Part shown: positions 12,955 through 26,066 of the stretch, one piece after another
Layout of the letters: each line of letters starts with the position of its first letter
How positions within the stretch are numbered: the stretch's first letter is position 1
NCBI RefSeq assembly: GCF_905475395.1
Contig: NC_058341.1
Span: forward strand, 33,681,501-33,745,500
Origin: Chrysoperla carnea
Lineage: Eukaryota > Arthropoda > Insecta > Neuroptera > Chrysopidae
Length of the DNA: 64,000 nt
Direction: 5' to 3'
Program-made: the position numbers and the translations under genes
The notes under the pieces: generated by a model
Databases searched by the model: none
The model's input: only the letters and a program-made list of their open reading frames with translations
Told to the model about the DNA's origin: nothing

Positions 12955-13315
12955 TGTTATTTTATTAAGTTTGGAATTTTATCAAAAAAATTATTTCAGA
13001 GGAAAGTTCATTTCATATTTTTCAAATTTCGCTTAAATAACTAAAAAAAATTAGACAGAATTGTCTATACCTTTCCAATTTTATTTGCTTATTATTTTAT
13101 AAGCACTTTTTTTATTCAGTAAAATTCATAAATTTAATTTTTTTAATTTCAGGTAAGGTGATACTGCCAAGGGCAAAAGATCTTCTCTCATTTTACTTTT
13201 GGTATCGTTAAATTTTTATTTTTATTTACTATTAACTTCTTCGTAATTTTTTATTAATTTTGAAATTGCAAATAAATTCGTATATTTTTATGCTACTTTT
13301 AACTATTATAATTAG

Positions 13316-13555
13316 TAACCGGCTAATAGCCGAGCTTTTTAAGGCATCTTAACTTGCTTTGACTACTGGCTGGGAAGTTGCGGGTTGGAACCCATAACTA
13401 GATAGCGGCAGTGTGAACAAAAAACGTAATGGGACTGTACATTGATCACACTGTCCTTGGAAGAGAACGAAGTAACCTACTCCACCCACATCGCAAAATT
13501 AATTGTATATTCGAATGTACCTAGTTTAAGAAATAAATAAATATTAAATAATGAT
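13316..13555 (+). mobile_element. tRNA-derived SINE-like element
   Basis: A tRNA-like head covers about 13322-13395: an A-box-like block around TAGCCGAGC, then the strong B-box-like GCGGGTTGGAACCC at 13380-13393. An unrelated body follows (TGGGACTGTACATTGATCAC and so on), with an AATAAATAAATATT-type tail. Head, body and A-rich tail in that order is SINE structure. The acceptor stem does not pair, so it is not a functional tRNA. Confidence 0.6.
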
Positions 13556-13759
13556 GTGGGTGGTCTCTTTTATAGACGTGGTCTGAGAAGCTAGTTTTGA
13601 AATGGTAAAGACGACGAAGTTTCTTGTATAACTGTACTAATTACGAATGTATAATTAGGAACTTACGGAAACATCACTAAATAATTAATAATATCATTGT
13701 AACATCAACATCATTATAAGAAAACTTACAAACTTTCTGAACGAAAGTCATTGTTTTCA

Positions 13760-13890
13760 TACCAAAAATGGAAATCAAAATTTTCACTAAAAGTAAATTT
13801 CAAGTTCTCAATCAAGTCGGTTCGATCGTTTAGGGACTACGATGCCACTGAGAAACACACAAGCGCAAAGATAAACACTTTAAAATTGTA
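13760..13890 (+). repeat. Dispersed repeat R2, diverged copy
   Basis: Carries a diverged TCGGTTCGATCGTTTAGGGA block, then ACGATGCCACTGAGAAACAC, in the order seen in the better R2 copies. The AGCGGTCAAACTT block is missing. It lies only 315 bp upstream of a better copy. Confidence 0.45.
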
Positions 13891-14204
13891 ACACTTAAAT
13901 TAATATCGAAAGCTATGGTCAAGGACATCAGATGAGATGAAGGGAACTTTTACTTAGAGAGCTATCGTTTTTTTGGGACAAATTTTTGGAAATATTCTAA
14001 TTAAAATTGAAATATTTGAGTTGACTTTGTTCTTTTGAATTATTGTTTTGAATTACTTAATTATTTTACCATTTCACTTTTCGAAATGAATGGAGCCAGG
14101 TTTAATTGACCATTCATTTCCATAGTATTATTTATATGTTAAAATTATATGTCATGTCTTTTTTAGATTTTTCGGATACGGATCACTAATCTCGCACTAA
14201 TCTC

Positions 14205-14356
14205 TTGAAACATAGCTAAGAACACTCTCCGTTAAATTACCTTCCAAATGAAAAATTAAAATCGGTTCATCCGTTTAGGCGCTACGATGCCACAGACAGA
14301 CTCACACACATAGCGGTGTCAAACTTATAACACCCCTTTTTTTTAGTTCGGGAATT
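14205..14356 (+). repeat. Dispersed repeat R2, copy 2 (uninterrupted)
   Basis: Contains AATCGGTTCATCCGTTTAGG, CGATGCCACAGACAGAC, CATAGCGGTGTCAAACTTAT and a T run before GTTCGGG. Its 5' part, ending TAAATTACCTTCCAAATG, is continuous. It therefore serves as the empty site for the nested insertion in the copy at 2670-3092. Confidence 0.65.
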
Positions 14357-15222
14357 AAAAATACCTAAGATATAAAGTAATGAATTTCTAAGATGAAAGT
14401 AATTTAGAAATATTGTCATAATCAAAGTTGTAATTTGCTAAAATTTAATATAACTTATCATTGATAAACTAAATCAGAAAGCTGTTGATCTAACTATTAA
14501 AATCATATTGATCACAGCTATATTTCTTATTATACAACAGATATTATACAACAATATAAAAATTCAACATCCGTTCATATTAATCAAAAATGTTTTCATT
14601 ATAAATCAGAAAAATAATTCTTTGTTTTCATTCTATAAAAATGAATAATAAAATAGAGATTCTTATCTCGTTATCGTATTGATTTTAATAACCGTTAATT
14701 TTAAATTATTTAGCATATATTCAATCAATTGTATAACGAATTTTTGTGTCCACGGAAGTTCTTATATAAAACATTAAACAATCATTTTTGAATTCTATGT
14801 AAGTAGATCTTTTTTATTACTTCAAGAGAGGTCAATCATTTTTACTACTTGATGTATATCAATCACAATATAACATCAATTTATTGACCTCCAACAATAG
14901 TATAGTCAAACTTGTATAATAGTCCAGTACTTAACGTATCGCAAAATTTATAAAAGCATCAATGTATTCACAGTAGGGATCAGAGGACTCTTGGTTTAGG
15001 TGCTGGGGACCTATTTGCGGTACTCCTCTTTTTTTTCACAGTAAAGTATGAAGTAATAAATTCTTGTCGACATTATCTGTTGGGTGAGTAGTCGTGGTAG
15101 TGATAATCAAATTGACGACAGCGCTTTCAGTGGATAATTTCGGCGTAAAAGGTTGTTGTTATATTAATTTTCAATTTTTTACAACAGTTAATTGAACTTT
15201 TTACATTAAAAATTGTGAAAAA

Positions 15223-15772
15223 ACAAGTGAAAACAAACAATTGACTTAGAGTTAATTGTTGGAATACCATGTATAGACAGTGTTGATTACTCTGTCACAT
15301 TACACACACATACATGTCACACATATATAACTGATATAGCCATAACATACACACTATAAAATTTGCACCTAATTAGCGCCCTCGTGGGTAAATAGTGATG
15401 TTTACAAAAAAATGTTTCAAACAAAAGTTATTTATTTAAACTTTTGTTCTATCTCTAACGGTTTACAAGATGGTTCCTACGAACCCAAGACCCAATTGAC
15501 CTATGTCGCTCATTTACGAACTTGACCTCACTTTTTACGTCCCATTTTTACATATAAATTTCAGGTTGATATCTCTTTTCGTTTTTGAGTAATCGCGATG
15601 ACAGACGGGCAGACAGACGACAGACGACAGACAGACAACCGAAAATGGACTTATTAGGTAATTTTATGAACACCTATACTAAAATTTTGTTCATGGTATC
15701 AATATTTTTAAGCGTTACAAACTTGGGACTAAACTTAATATACCTTCGTATATTTCATTTACATGGTATACA
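15223..15772 (-). mobile_element. Dispersed element R1, copy 2 (minus strand)
   Basis: Reverse complement of the R1 family, near full length. It has the GTCT tract (as GACAGACAGAC, around 15600-15640), the CGAAAAGAGATATC block (reversed), the CTCTAACGG block and both ATACCATGTA-type ends. A short open frame across it is a repeat artefact. Confidence 0.75.
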
Positions 15773-17173
15773 AATAAGAAACGAAATTAACATAATTACT
15801 TATTAGCTTTATTAGCCGTTCAATTAACAGCCTAGCCTTTTTATTAAAAGTCGTTCAACTAGCGGCCTGAAAAATATCAGCTATTCAATCAAATAGCTAG
15901 TCAAATAACTTAGATTGACAACATTTAACTACTTGTCCAGCCTAGTCATTTAAATTTAGTTCCACTTTCTTCCACAAATCGAATTTCTTTGAGAGGGGCT
16001 GTAACAAGTCAATCATCTTTTGGTTGCCAGGGATTCCAAAAATGTTAGGCTACAGCTGAATATTATTCAAGCAGCTAGGGAATGGAGCCGTTTAGTTAAA
16101 AGGATATGCTATTAACTGAACGACTAATTTAGATATTTGGCTGCGACATATACAAACCATAGATGTCCATTCTATAAATAGTGTATTGTTACCATAGAAA
16201 ACGCCAAAAAGAAAATTCATGCACGGTACGAATAAAATATTAAAAGAAGGAGCAAGGGCGATACTATCTGCGTTAGCGCAATATTCCTCTTAATGACCGT
16301 TAAAATTCATCTACATAATAGTTAATTCCCTTAGTGGAAATATTCAAATATCTTTCTTCGTTACCTCAAAAAGTTATCGGTCAATCGCAAAACCAATCAG
16401 ATATTTATGTCCATGGATTGTTTAGGGTATTTTCTTTATTTTCTCACCCACATAAAAGTCTCACTTGGATCATTATGATTCTACCGTCTCCATTTCTACT
16501 TTAAAAGCATGTAAATGAAATTAAAATAACTAAGTAATTTTAAGTACCAGCACCAAATCCAAACACTACTTGTTTTCACACACTTATTGTTATCTAAATA
16601 TATTATTAATATTTTAAAAATTGTTTGTTATATAATCAAAATAAAATTATCTCAATACCCAGTTATTTTAAATACCAAAAATACTTTTTAAAACAAAAAG
16701 AAGAACATAATAACCTATTGTTAAATAATCATTGTTAACATAATAGCATAATAATAGATAATGTACTAATTTTTTTTTTCTTTTTGGAAAAAGAAAACAT
16801 TAAATTTATCACTGTTAGTAATAATAATAGTAATTACTAATCTATATTTAATTGATTCATCATCATTATTCCATACCATTTTGTTGAATGTCCTCTGTTT
16901 CCTGTTCAATATCTACCTTTGGAAATGGAAATTATAGAGGAAAATTATGAAAATTTGCATAACCAATAGGTAACACAAGTATGAAACAACGAAAAACAAG
17001 TTATAGTTGTAACAGCACCGTCAAAGAGAGTCATTTGCCTCCTTCCCTCTATAAATTTGAAAAAATCTTATGAATTTCCAATCATTTATCCGATTTATAA
17101 TTACCGCTCAAAAGATTGGAATTTTTATGTCTGCTAGATTTCGCATAATTTTTCTCCTTCGCTGATACCTTTT

Positions 17174-17512
17174 TATACCATGTATATGAAATATACCAAG
17201 ATATACTAAGTTTAGTCCCGAGTTTGTAACGCTTAAAAATATTGATGCTATGAACAAAATTTTGGGTACGTAGGACCCAACTTGTAAACCGTTAGAGATA
17301 TAACAAAAGTTTAAATGTAAAAAATGTTCCATATAAAAAATTAAACAACTTTTGTTTGAAACATTTTTTCGTAAACATCACTGTTTACTCGTGTGACATG
17401 TATATGTGTGACATGTATGTATGTGTAATGTGACAGAGTAGACAATACTGTCTATACATGGTATTTCAAGAATTAACTCAGTTTATTGTTTGTTTTCACT
17501 TGTTTAATTCTT
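17174..17512 (+). mobile_element. Dispersed element R1, copy 3 (internal deletion)
   Basis: Starts at the family end TATACCATGTATATGAAATA. It jumps at about 17265 from ATGAACAAAATTTTGG to GTACGTAGGACCC, so the GTCT tract and central block are gone, and then resumes to the CTATACATGGTATTTCAA end. The loss of about 200 bp relative to copies 1 and 2 makes it an internally deleted derivative. Confidence 0.7.
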
Positions 17513-18654
17513 AAATTTGTATAACCTACATTTACCTAGAACTATATTATCTGTCCATAATGTTGGACAAATATCTGGCGACCCCTTTGCAAAGTTGTTA
17601 TTGTTTTCAGCTCTGTCCGAGGCAGGAAATGGGGACTTGGCCTAACATTATCTCATTATAGTTATTATTATTTCACTGCAAAAATAATTTATTTATCATG
17701 CCTTCATAAACCCAGTCAAACGGATATATGATAGACGAGATTATTTAAAAAAAGAAAAGTGAAATATGATTATCTACATCCCCAGGTAAATAAATCCGAC
17801 TCTGTTAATAAGTTATAAATAAAATCAACAAAAAAGACAATTGAAACAAAAAAAAAACAATTGTAAACAAAGAAGTGAACGGAGCTGAGCCCGGTTAAAT
17901 AAAGCGGTTTGCCTTCATTTTGTTCACTCAAATGTCACTTACATATACATGCATAATACAACGTGATTAAAAAAACAACTGTGAATTTAAAAATGTAAGT
18001 AGGTATATTACTTACATATTTAATGTTTGAATTAAATGTGACTGAAATTATTTTATTATACCATGCATAATAAGTTTACCGATTGGTTTTTTATAAATGT
18101 TATAGGATGGCTAGTCGTCGTATTTTTTTCAATTCTTGTTAATTAAAGATTTAAAAAGGCACAAATTTTATCACTAATATAAGAACCATTTAAAATGTCT
18201 CTACACAAAAACTAATTTGAATGTCCCGGTAATGTACTTTATTTTGTCGCCAATAGATGTCAGGAAAAGTCATATTTTGCACTCATTGTTTCAGTTTTTC
18301 CTGAAAATACGAATAAAATTACATTTTCTAAAAAAGAAACCTAGCTAGATCGATTTTTCACCCCAAAAACCTCGTGCATACTAATTTTCATGAAAATTGT
18401 TGGGACCGTTTCCGAGAATGCTGATATATATATATTGCTGATATATATAAACAAGAATTGCTCGTTTAAATATATGTATAAGATTCGACAGGCTATTTGT
18501 CTTAGTAGATGCCATTGTTTTTCATACAAAATTTAGTAAACAAACAAAAATAATAAATAAGTTAATTTTGGCGAACGTGAAAATAAAAATACATTGAGTG
18601 AAAAAATTGTACATTATGTCTAGAGCATATTTTGACCCATTTGGTTAAGGTTAT

Positions 18655-18721
18655 TATGTACATGTTTTAAACATTCTTTGATTGGTGTACATGTTTTATT
18701 AAACATTCTTTGATTGGCGTG
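18655..18721 (+). repeat. Short tandem duplication, about 33 bp units
   Basis: GTACATGTTTT followed by AAACATTCTTTGATTGG occurs twice in tandem; the second unit has a 4-base TATT-type insertion. No gene association is seen. Confidence 0.7.
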
Positions 18722-20420
18722 AAACTTTATAATTTTTATAAGAATCCTATTAAATATTCATTGGTGGAAAAAAAATTTATAAAGAAAAGCGGTTTTCCAG
18801 ATAAGAATGGTTAAAGTTACAATTGAATTCCAAGCACTGCGATTATACCCTTTACTCTATCGATTTGAAATTTGGATATGTTATAGGTTCATATTCTACT
18901 TGCTTCCTGGGTACTTCTATCTTTTGAAAATCTTATAATGACTTTAAGTCATTAACGGTGATTGATGTCCACCACTGTATTACCATTTCTGCAATGTTTT
19001 TATTACCTATATTAGTTACGCAAATATTCAAGCATGTCTCTGATACTTACATATTCAAAGGTCACAACAACCTTAATAACAGCCTTTAAGATTTCAACTG
19101 TCAAATATTATGCCTATACTAAAGTATATAATTAAAAATTTCAATCATTTGTTGTCGATTAACAATTATTTCGATGTCCAAAGAAATGAATTACATAAAT
19201 GCGACGAGCATTGCGTTATTTAAATTAATTTGCATAAAATATGAAATATTTTTTGAATACCTAACAATTATTTGCAAATTAAAAATTTATTATGAAATAT
19301 TTACTACAGAACTTCCATATAAAAATATTTCTGTTTTTCCTTATTGGTGCCGTCAAGCGTAGCAAAATATTTACCTATAATTTCTAAAATTATTGATGCA
19401 CGGGCAAACAAAATTATTGTTATTTTGTAAAACATTCAAGGTATTTCTGTAAAATTAAGTTCTTGAATTACAAATATTTGGAAAACACCAAATATAGGAA
19501 ACTTTTAATGTTCTGACGTCGTCGAGTTTGAATTTCACTAGTGCCACAAGGCACAAGACGTATTTAATAAAAGTATTATATGAATCATAATATTACATTT
19601 TGATAAATAAAAATATAAAATATGGATTACGTCGAAAACGAAATTACTTTTAGTGCGATTGCAAGCGTGAACTCAGAGGGGGGCATTTTAAATAATGAGC
19701 GAATAATAATTTACTTTAATTAATTAATTTAAGTAAATTAGCAAACAAAAAATTAGTTTGACTATTAGCAAAAGTTTTCCGAGATATATCAGATACTCGA
19801 AGCATTCATTCGTCGTAATTAGCTGTACCCTTTAACAAGTCTTTAACAAGTTTTGAAATTTAACACGTCTTGCTATTTTATTTGGTATCCCTCTTGAGTA
19901 TAATTCTCTCCGATTTTGATAAAAATTATTTTTATGTAAGTCAAAAGATCATGAATAATATAAAATTAAGTATTAATTACATACTTAAAATAATGCTTGT
20001 GAAAAATTTATATTGCTTACTTCAAAAAAGTTTCTGAATCCGCGTTTGAAACTAGATTTCTTCAAAATAAATTATTTTTACTGTAATTACTGTAATACCT
20101 TCTGCAAATTTATATTTTTTATGTATTACATGACATTTAATTAGATTGTCTGTCTACTCGTCAACCAACGAAAGCGTAACAAAATTTAAATATGATGTGT
20201 TCTTTATATGATTATTTCCAATAATGTAATAAATAATATAATTATGGCTATTATTCAAATTGGTTACGATTTATTTAAATTTCCGTCATTTGATTTTTTT
20301 TAAATATTTTATGGTAGTTTGATTACAGCCCAGGAGGTCTTGACAAAGAGGGTCGACGACCTGAAGAGATTTTGTCTTGCTTGTATTCTTCTTCGTTTAT
20401 TTCGAATTAAAAGATTAAAA

Positions 20421-20600
20421 TATTGTATAGTCTGTATTATATGGGAATATCAGTCATGTGTGTGTGTGACATGTATTATGGCTAGCTATCTCTCATTACT
20501 TACATGACGTGAAAAAACAAACGATTCCGTAATCAACACTGTCTATACATGGTATTTCAACAATTAACTTAATCAATTGTTTGTTTTCACTTGTTTTACG
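20421..20600 (+). mobile_element. Dispersed element R1, copy 4 (3' part only)
   Basis: Matches only the terminal third of the R1 family: TTGTATAGT, TATTATATGGGAATATCAG, then AACACTGTCTATACATGGTA and CAATTGTTTGTTTTCACTTG. Truncation at the other end is consistent with an old, decaying copy. Confidence 0.65.
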
Positions 20601-22302
20601 AGTATTTAGTCGTATTATATTCTTGCAAGAAAAGGTGTGATAGCTGCTTGTCTTTCTGTCCTTACTAAAATGAGTTATCAAAATGTACCCTGAACCAGAA
20701 CTTTTAAAGTGAAATTTGATAGACCAATGAAATCAAATTTACGTTCATTGATTATTAAAAGATAAATTTTATTCATTCTGCAATAAAAATATTTACTAAA
20801 CGCAATTTTATTGAAAGTAGTTTTTGAGAACATTTTTTTCATATAAAAACAATAATTAAGAACAAAAAAAAGTAAATTACTGAGTAAATGACATCTTTAA
20901 ACACAAATATAAAACTCATCATCAATAAATATAATTATTATTTCTGATTGTTTACAAACATTAATCAAGCCTGAAAACCTATTAAAGGTATAGTATTTCA
21001 TAACAAGTTTAATAATCATCAGTGAAGTAAACATAATTAAACCATAATCAAAACAATTTTTCTTTAATATGAAAAACACCCTCAAAACCTAGAAAAAATT
21101 ATGTAGATAATGATTTTTGTTTGTAAGTATTCTAACAAGAACAGTATTGTAATACTTTTTTTTTAAATTTACAAAGATAAATCAATATTATTATTATAAA
21201 TATTCTTTGTTTTTTATATTATTTAAAAGTTGTAGAATTGAGATCATATACTTAAAAAATCCATCTATTACAATGTATTCCAATTAATATTTACGATATA
21301 ATTATCTAAATGTGTTTCTGGATATAAACACTAAATCCCACAGGAAAGGATATGTTTGGCTTTTTAAAATTTAACTTTATTTTTTATTGATTACGTATAA
21401 GTAATCATGGATAGACCTTTTCATTCAATTTCCCCACTTATTCGATTTTTAAAATAATGGTGTTAATTTTTTTTATAAAAAATTTTCATTATTTCTTATT
21501 TCAAATGTTTAACCACCTTGGGCTAGAGTTTAAGGACAAACTTAAATCAACTAATACCTTTAATCCTTCGAAACAAATCAGTTGTACCTTGATCACTTCT
21601 CTTCAAAGATCCTAGTTTCTAAGATCCACATTTTGCCATTAGGCCAAACTAATATACAAAAGTTTGATCAAAATTCAATAAGCAATTATCTGATAAACCG
21701 CGAGCTTTGAATTTTAACAGTATTGTCCATTATTCGTTAGGCTTTTTTATAACTTCCATACAATTCAATTTGGAAATGGGAAAACCTTAGTTACAAGTCA
21801 AATAAAGTTTTTATTCAAGAAAGCACAGATCAGCAACTACTGACAGAATTTATTTTATGATTGAACGAAAATTTTTTATTTGGTACACATTAAATTATGA
21901 AATAAATTACACACAAATCATTAACAGAAGAAAAAAAACTAGTTATAATGAATACGACATAATGAAAATATTGTCATATAAAAATAATTAATTAAACTCA
22001 ATACATACAAACAATAATGTACAACCCATAGCCATGAATGTTTTTAATAAAAAAAGATATGATTAATGGTTATACATGGACTTACATTTAGTTATTTCTT
22101 TTTATCATTCGTACATGATACTAAGTAATAAAATAGTGTAGCATAGGAGCTGACATGCATTTTTATATAAAACTTCTACTCATCTAATGATTGGAAAGTT
22201 GATGATAAGAGACTTAGCTAAGATCTTTACATTCGACTGAGAAATCTTACGTTTTGAGACAATCGATCTTCGGCGACTGGAAGTAGCTTAATTAATAATA
22301 TC

Positions 22303-22880
22303 GGTGCCCATATTGGGCACCAGGCTATTTTAGGCCCCACCAAATAAGGCCAGGCGATGATAACTCGTCTAATTGAATATAAGACTTTAAAATGATATAA
22401 GTTTCCAAGTGTCTCAAGAACATTTTTTGCGTAGGAAAAATTGCAAATTAAAATCACCTGCCAGGCTATTTTAGCTCCCACCAAATTATGCCAGGCGATG
22501 ATATTTCGTATGATTGAATATTAGACTTTAAAATTGTGTAGGTTTCAAAGTGCCTCAAGAACATTATTTTGCATAGGAAAAATTTAAAATTAAAAATTGC
22601 ATAGGTCACTAACGGCCCCCAACCTCCTAGCCAGGTTGTCGATTTTGCCATCCGCTCATTCGGAAGTTATCAACTTTAATATTTTCAATGTGCCTCAAAT
22701 ATTACTCAAAAAAGCCATTCAGCTCTCCAGCTAACACTAACTGACTTTATATTTTGACTATATAACCTGTTTTTACATGATTTTCAGCTATTTTCACTTT
22801 ATAATTTTAAGATGTTCGATGGGAGGTGCTTTTTTGTTATGGGCACTCGGTCTACAAAAATTAGTTTGTAGACCGAGCGG
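22303..22880. repeat. 141-bp tandem repeat flanked by short perfect hairpins
   Basis: Two units start at CCAGGCTATTTTAG (22320 and 22461), each followed by CAGGCGATGATA, GACTTTAAAAT, CTCAAGAACATT and TAGGAAAAATT. A degraded third unit starts near 22631. Just before them is GGTGCCCA-tat-TGGGCACC (22303-22321). After them is a perfect 13-bp inverted repeat, CTCGGTCTACAAA (22846-22858) and TTTGTAGACCGAG (22865-22877). It looks like one unnamed element or a small satellite seed. No coding potential. Confidence 0.65.
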
Positions 22881-23744
22881 TTAGGATTGTTACATAAAAA
22901 TTCATATCAGCCCCTTAACTATATAATAATAATAATTGAATTATTTATTGAATCCAACAATTAATCAATTTACGTATTTAGTCAAGTACTACATATGAAA
23001 AGAAGTATTTGTTACATTACTTACTCTGTTGTGTATCTAAATAGTTGAAAGCTTTCTCTCTAATACTTCTTTCTTCTCTCAATAAAAAAATTTATTTAAA
23101 AAAAAATCTTGTACTTGTTTGGATGCTGTATATTCAATATTGATGATGAGTTTTGTATTTCATATTTATTATTATAAAATTTCTATTTAATAATATTCTG
23201 TGTGTATACTTTTTTGTGTTAATTTGAGAAAGCTACCGTATTATTTATAGATAGATGTTTTGTGATTATGCAAAATATGAAGAGGAAATAGAAAATATTC
23301 ATGAAATTTAAATTTGGTTCAAATATTTTTTTGCCGTAATTTTATTGGCTTATCAATTCAACTCAACCATTATTTTAGTAATTAGTATATTTTTAATTAC
23401 TTAAAATTAATGAATAAAAGTACAAAATCAGTGAGAGAAATTCAAATTTTAAAACGGACGTGACGTCATAGTATGTGGCTTGTCAGACTTGTTAACATAC
23501 TGTATGGTATTAATTACTTATATTTTGTATGGTATTACCATGGGTATATACTATAATTACTACATACGTGGGTATTACACCTGTAGTAAACAGCATATTG
23601 AACTGCCACCAAATGGCAGATCACATATTAATACGTCATCAATATAGACCGCCAAAAGGACTGTGTTTAAATATCTAAAAATTACTCTCAATTCTAAATG
23701 TTTGTTTACACTTAATTACATCATTTTTAAATAGTATTTGTATT

Positions 23745-23867
23745 TTTTACTATGTTATAACGATGTAAACAATAAAACCTTTCAAACGAATCAAAAAAAT
23801 CAAAATCGCTTCAATCCTGTAGCGGTCAAACTTATAACACTCCTTTTTTTTAGTTCGTGGGTTAAAA
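23745..23867 (+). repeat. Dispersed repeat R2, 3' fragment
   Basis: Carries AATCAAAATCGCTTCAATCC, then TAGCGGTCAAACTTATAACA, a T run and TAGTTCGTGGGTTAAAA, matching the end of the R2 copies. The middle with the CGTTTAGGCGCTA block is deleted. Confidence 0.6.
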
Positions 23868-24684
23868 TTAACAAATTTTATTAATATTTTTCCTTCCAGT
23901 ATTGCCAATTCGAAGCTATTCAAGAGTCATTTTCACTAATGGCTTTTGTTGATATTTTATTGCAACACTGCCTTGGTAACCCAAATTATATGTTGCCAAT
24001 TTGAAAATATAACATTTAAACTCCCCCCCTCTCATTTTTTAACGAGAATAGAAAAACATATTTCGTCTGTCCGATCTAGAAAGAAAAGTTTCCCAGTACG
24101 ATTTTTGAATACAAAGATTCTGTGTTGTTTTCGAGATATTATACCCGTAAATTAAAAAAATTTGCTTGCTAATATCTAAGATTCTAAGCAGTGCAAATTT
24201 TGAAATGGCACTTTTCTCTTGAGGATTGGATAGATACATACAAAACTTCAAATGTCGCCAAAATATTCAATTATTTCCGTCGTTAACTTCAGAAAAAAAA
24301 ACCAAGTAGTAACAGTCCTCAAAATATACCGTTTACAAATCAATATTGATCTTAACGGTGGAAAGTTAAAGCTTTACTCAGAAAAATTGATTTTGTATTT
24401 TGCCAATAAAAATAATAATGTTATCTATGAACTCAAACAAACCACAATTCCATCTTTTGGTAACTTGTTCGCAACAATACTGAATCGCTATCGAGTAACA
24501 TCGACATCCCTGTCTTGCCTCTCTGATCTACTATTGCTTTTCTATATTTACAAAAAGTTCTATGAATAAAATGCAACGTTGTATTCCCTTAGTTTTTATT
24601 TTTATTTGGCAACATTTACAAAATGGCTAAACAAAATAATTGAGAGTTTAAGTATATTTCATAATTTTCACTTCATTTAGTCAT

Positions 24685-24990
24685 TAGTGTGAAATTAGTG
24701 CAAATATCAACACGTTCCCAAATGGGGCAAACACATTATAAATCTCGAGGTAACAATTTATAAAAAAATATTATTACTAACCGGTACTGATTAAGTATTG
24801 ATTAACGCTGTGTTAAAATATTTTGTGTTTTTCTGTGGAAAATATTTCGTATTTTTTTGGATTTTTCGTATGGAAATTTCTGTTTCTGCATTTGGTGTGG
24901 AAATTAATGCAAATCTAACTACATTTTTAAAAGCGGTAAATAAATAAATCTCAAGGTAACAATAAAAATCGTTATTACTAATAAATAAAT
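24685..24990 (+). repeat. Diverged direct repeat, about 95 bp units
   Basis: Two direct copies (about 24690-24782 and 24895-24990) share AAATTARTGCAAAT, AAATCTCRAGGTAACAAT and TTATTACTAA. Unequal exchange or slippage in an old element would produce this. No known class recognised. Confidence 0.5.
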
Positions 24991-25589
24991 CATGCAAAAT
25001 GTTTTTTATTAGTTTTATGACTTCTTGAAGGTAAAATTCTTCTTCAATTTTCCCGTTTGTGTAAAAACCTTATCTGAATGATTTATTTATAAATTACCCG
25101 CATATAACTTAATTTTAAAAATCAAATATTTGTATTTATTATTTATTAAACATTAATAGTTCAATAACTTTCTTTTTTTTAAAGTCGGTTAAATACATAA
25201 ACGATGTAGAATTAAATTTATTTCGGATGCAGTAAATTCATTGATAATGAATTATTTAAACATTAATATAATTTAATACGGTTTTAACTAAAATTTAAAT
25301 ACCTACGCTTTTTAAGATAAACGGTAATAAATTATTTGGAACGAAATGAAATTGAAAATAATGCAAAATATTAAAATTTTTGAAAAATGATAACAGTTAA
25401 TAAATAATATATATTGTGATTCTTATTAAGATTTAAGTGGAGGCTTTTAGAACATGAAACTTATCGTGGTTTAATATTTTTACAAATTATAAGTATCAAA
25501 ACATCATGCTCTCAAAATTATGATATCTTGATTTTTGAGCATATTGCATTCTCTAGCCCACATCTCACTATTCGTAGCCAATGAATTCG

Positions 25590-26066
25590 TAGCCCATGGG
25601 TGTATCAAAAATTTCTCATAAGTATTTTTATGCGCTGAAAATGCTACTTTTCCAAATGAGAAAAATAACGTCATTTAAGAGCCATGGATCTGAAAAAACA
25701 CAGCAAGGAATTTTTTGGACACTATGACCACTTAACCAATAATAATTATTAAGCAATTCAGCAAAAGTGAACTATGTATGTATTGAAAAACAAAAAAGCT
25801 TAAGTACAGCATGTTTGAGATGGTAGACAAGCTCATCGGTGTTAATAATGTTATTGTTTTAGTGATCATAGCATCCGACAAATTCTCTGCTGCGTTTTTT
25901 TAGACCAAAAGCTTAAAATGACTTTATAATGCTCATTTGGAAACGCGGCACTTTCGAAAAATGTCGCAGAGAGAAAGTTTGATAGACTCGCCAAAAACAA
26001 GCCAGTCACGAAGTTTTAAGTATGTGTATTATTAATTTAACAAAATGGGTGCTGTCTCGTGGACTA
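25590..26066. mobile_element. MITE-like element R5, copy A
   Basis: Ends are inverted: TAGCCCATGGGTG at the left, and TGTCTCGTGGACTA at the right (its complement begins TAGTCCACGAG). Inner arms contain TCCAAATGAG and CTCATTTGGAAACGCGGCAC. Most of the element matches 47775-48331, for example GACCACTTRA, AATAATTATTAA and CACGAAGTTTTAAGTATGT. No ORF, so non-autonomous. Confidence 0.65.

Noticed and set aside
15585..15806. Small plus-strand frame with an RRADRRQTTDRQ-type start
   Set aside because: It reads the GTCT microsatellite and body of an R1 repeat copy, not a gene.
23461..23468. Perfect CRE-like palindrome TGACGTCA (also at 44042-44049)
   Set aside because: An isolated 8-mer far from any promoter seen here; expected by chance at low frequency.
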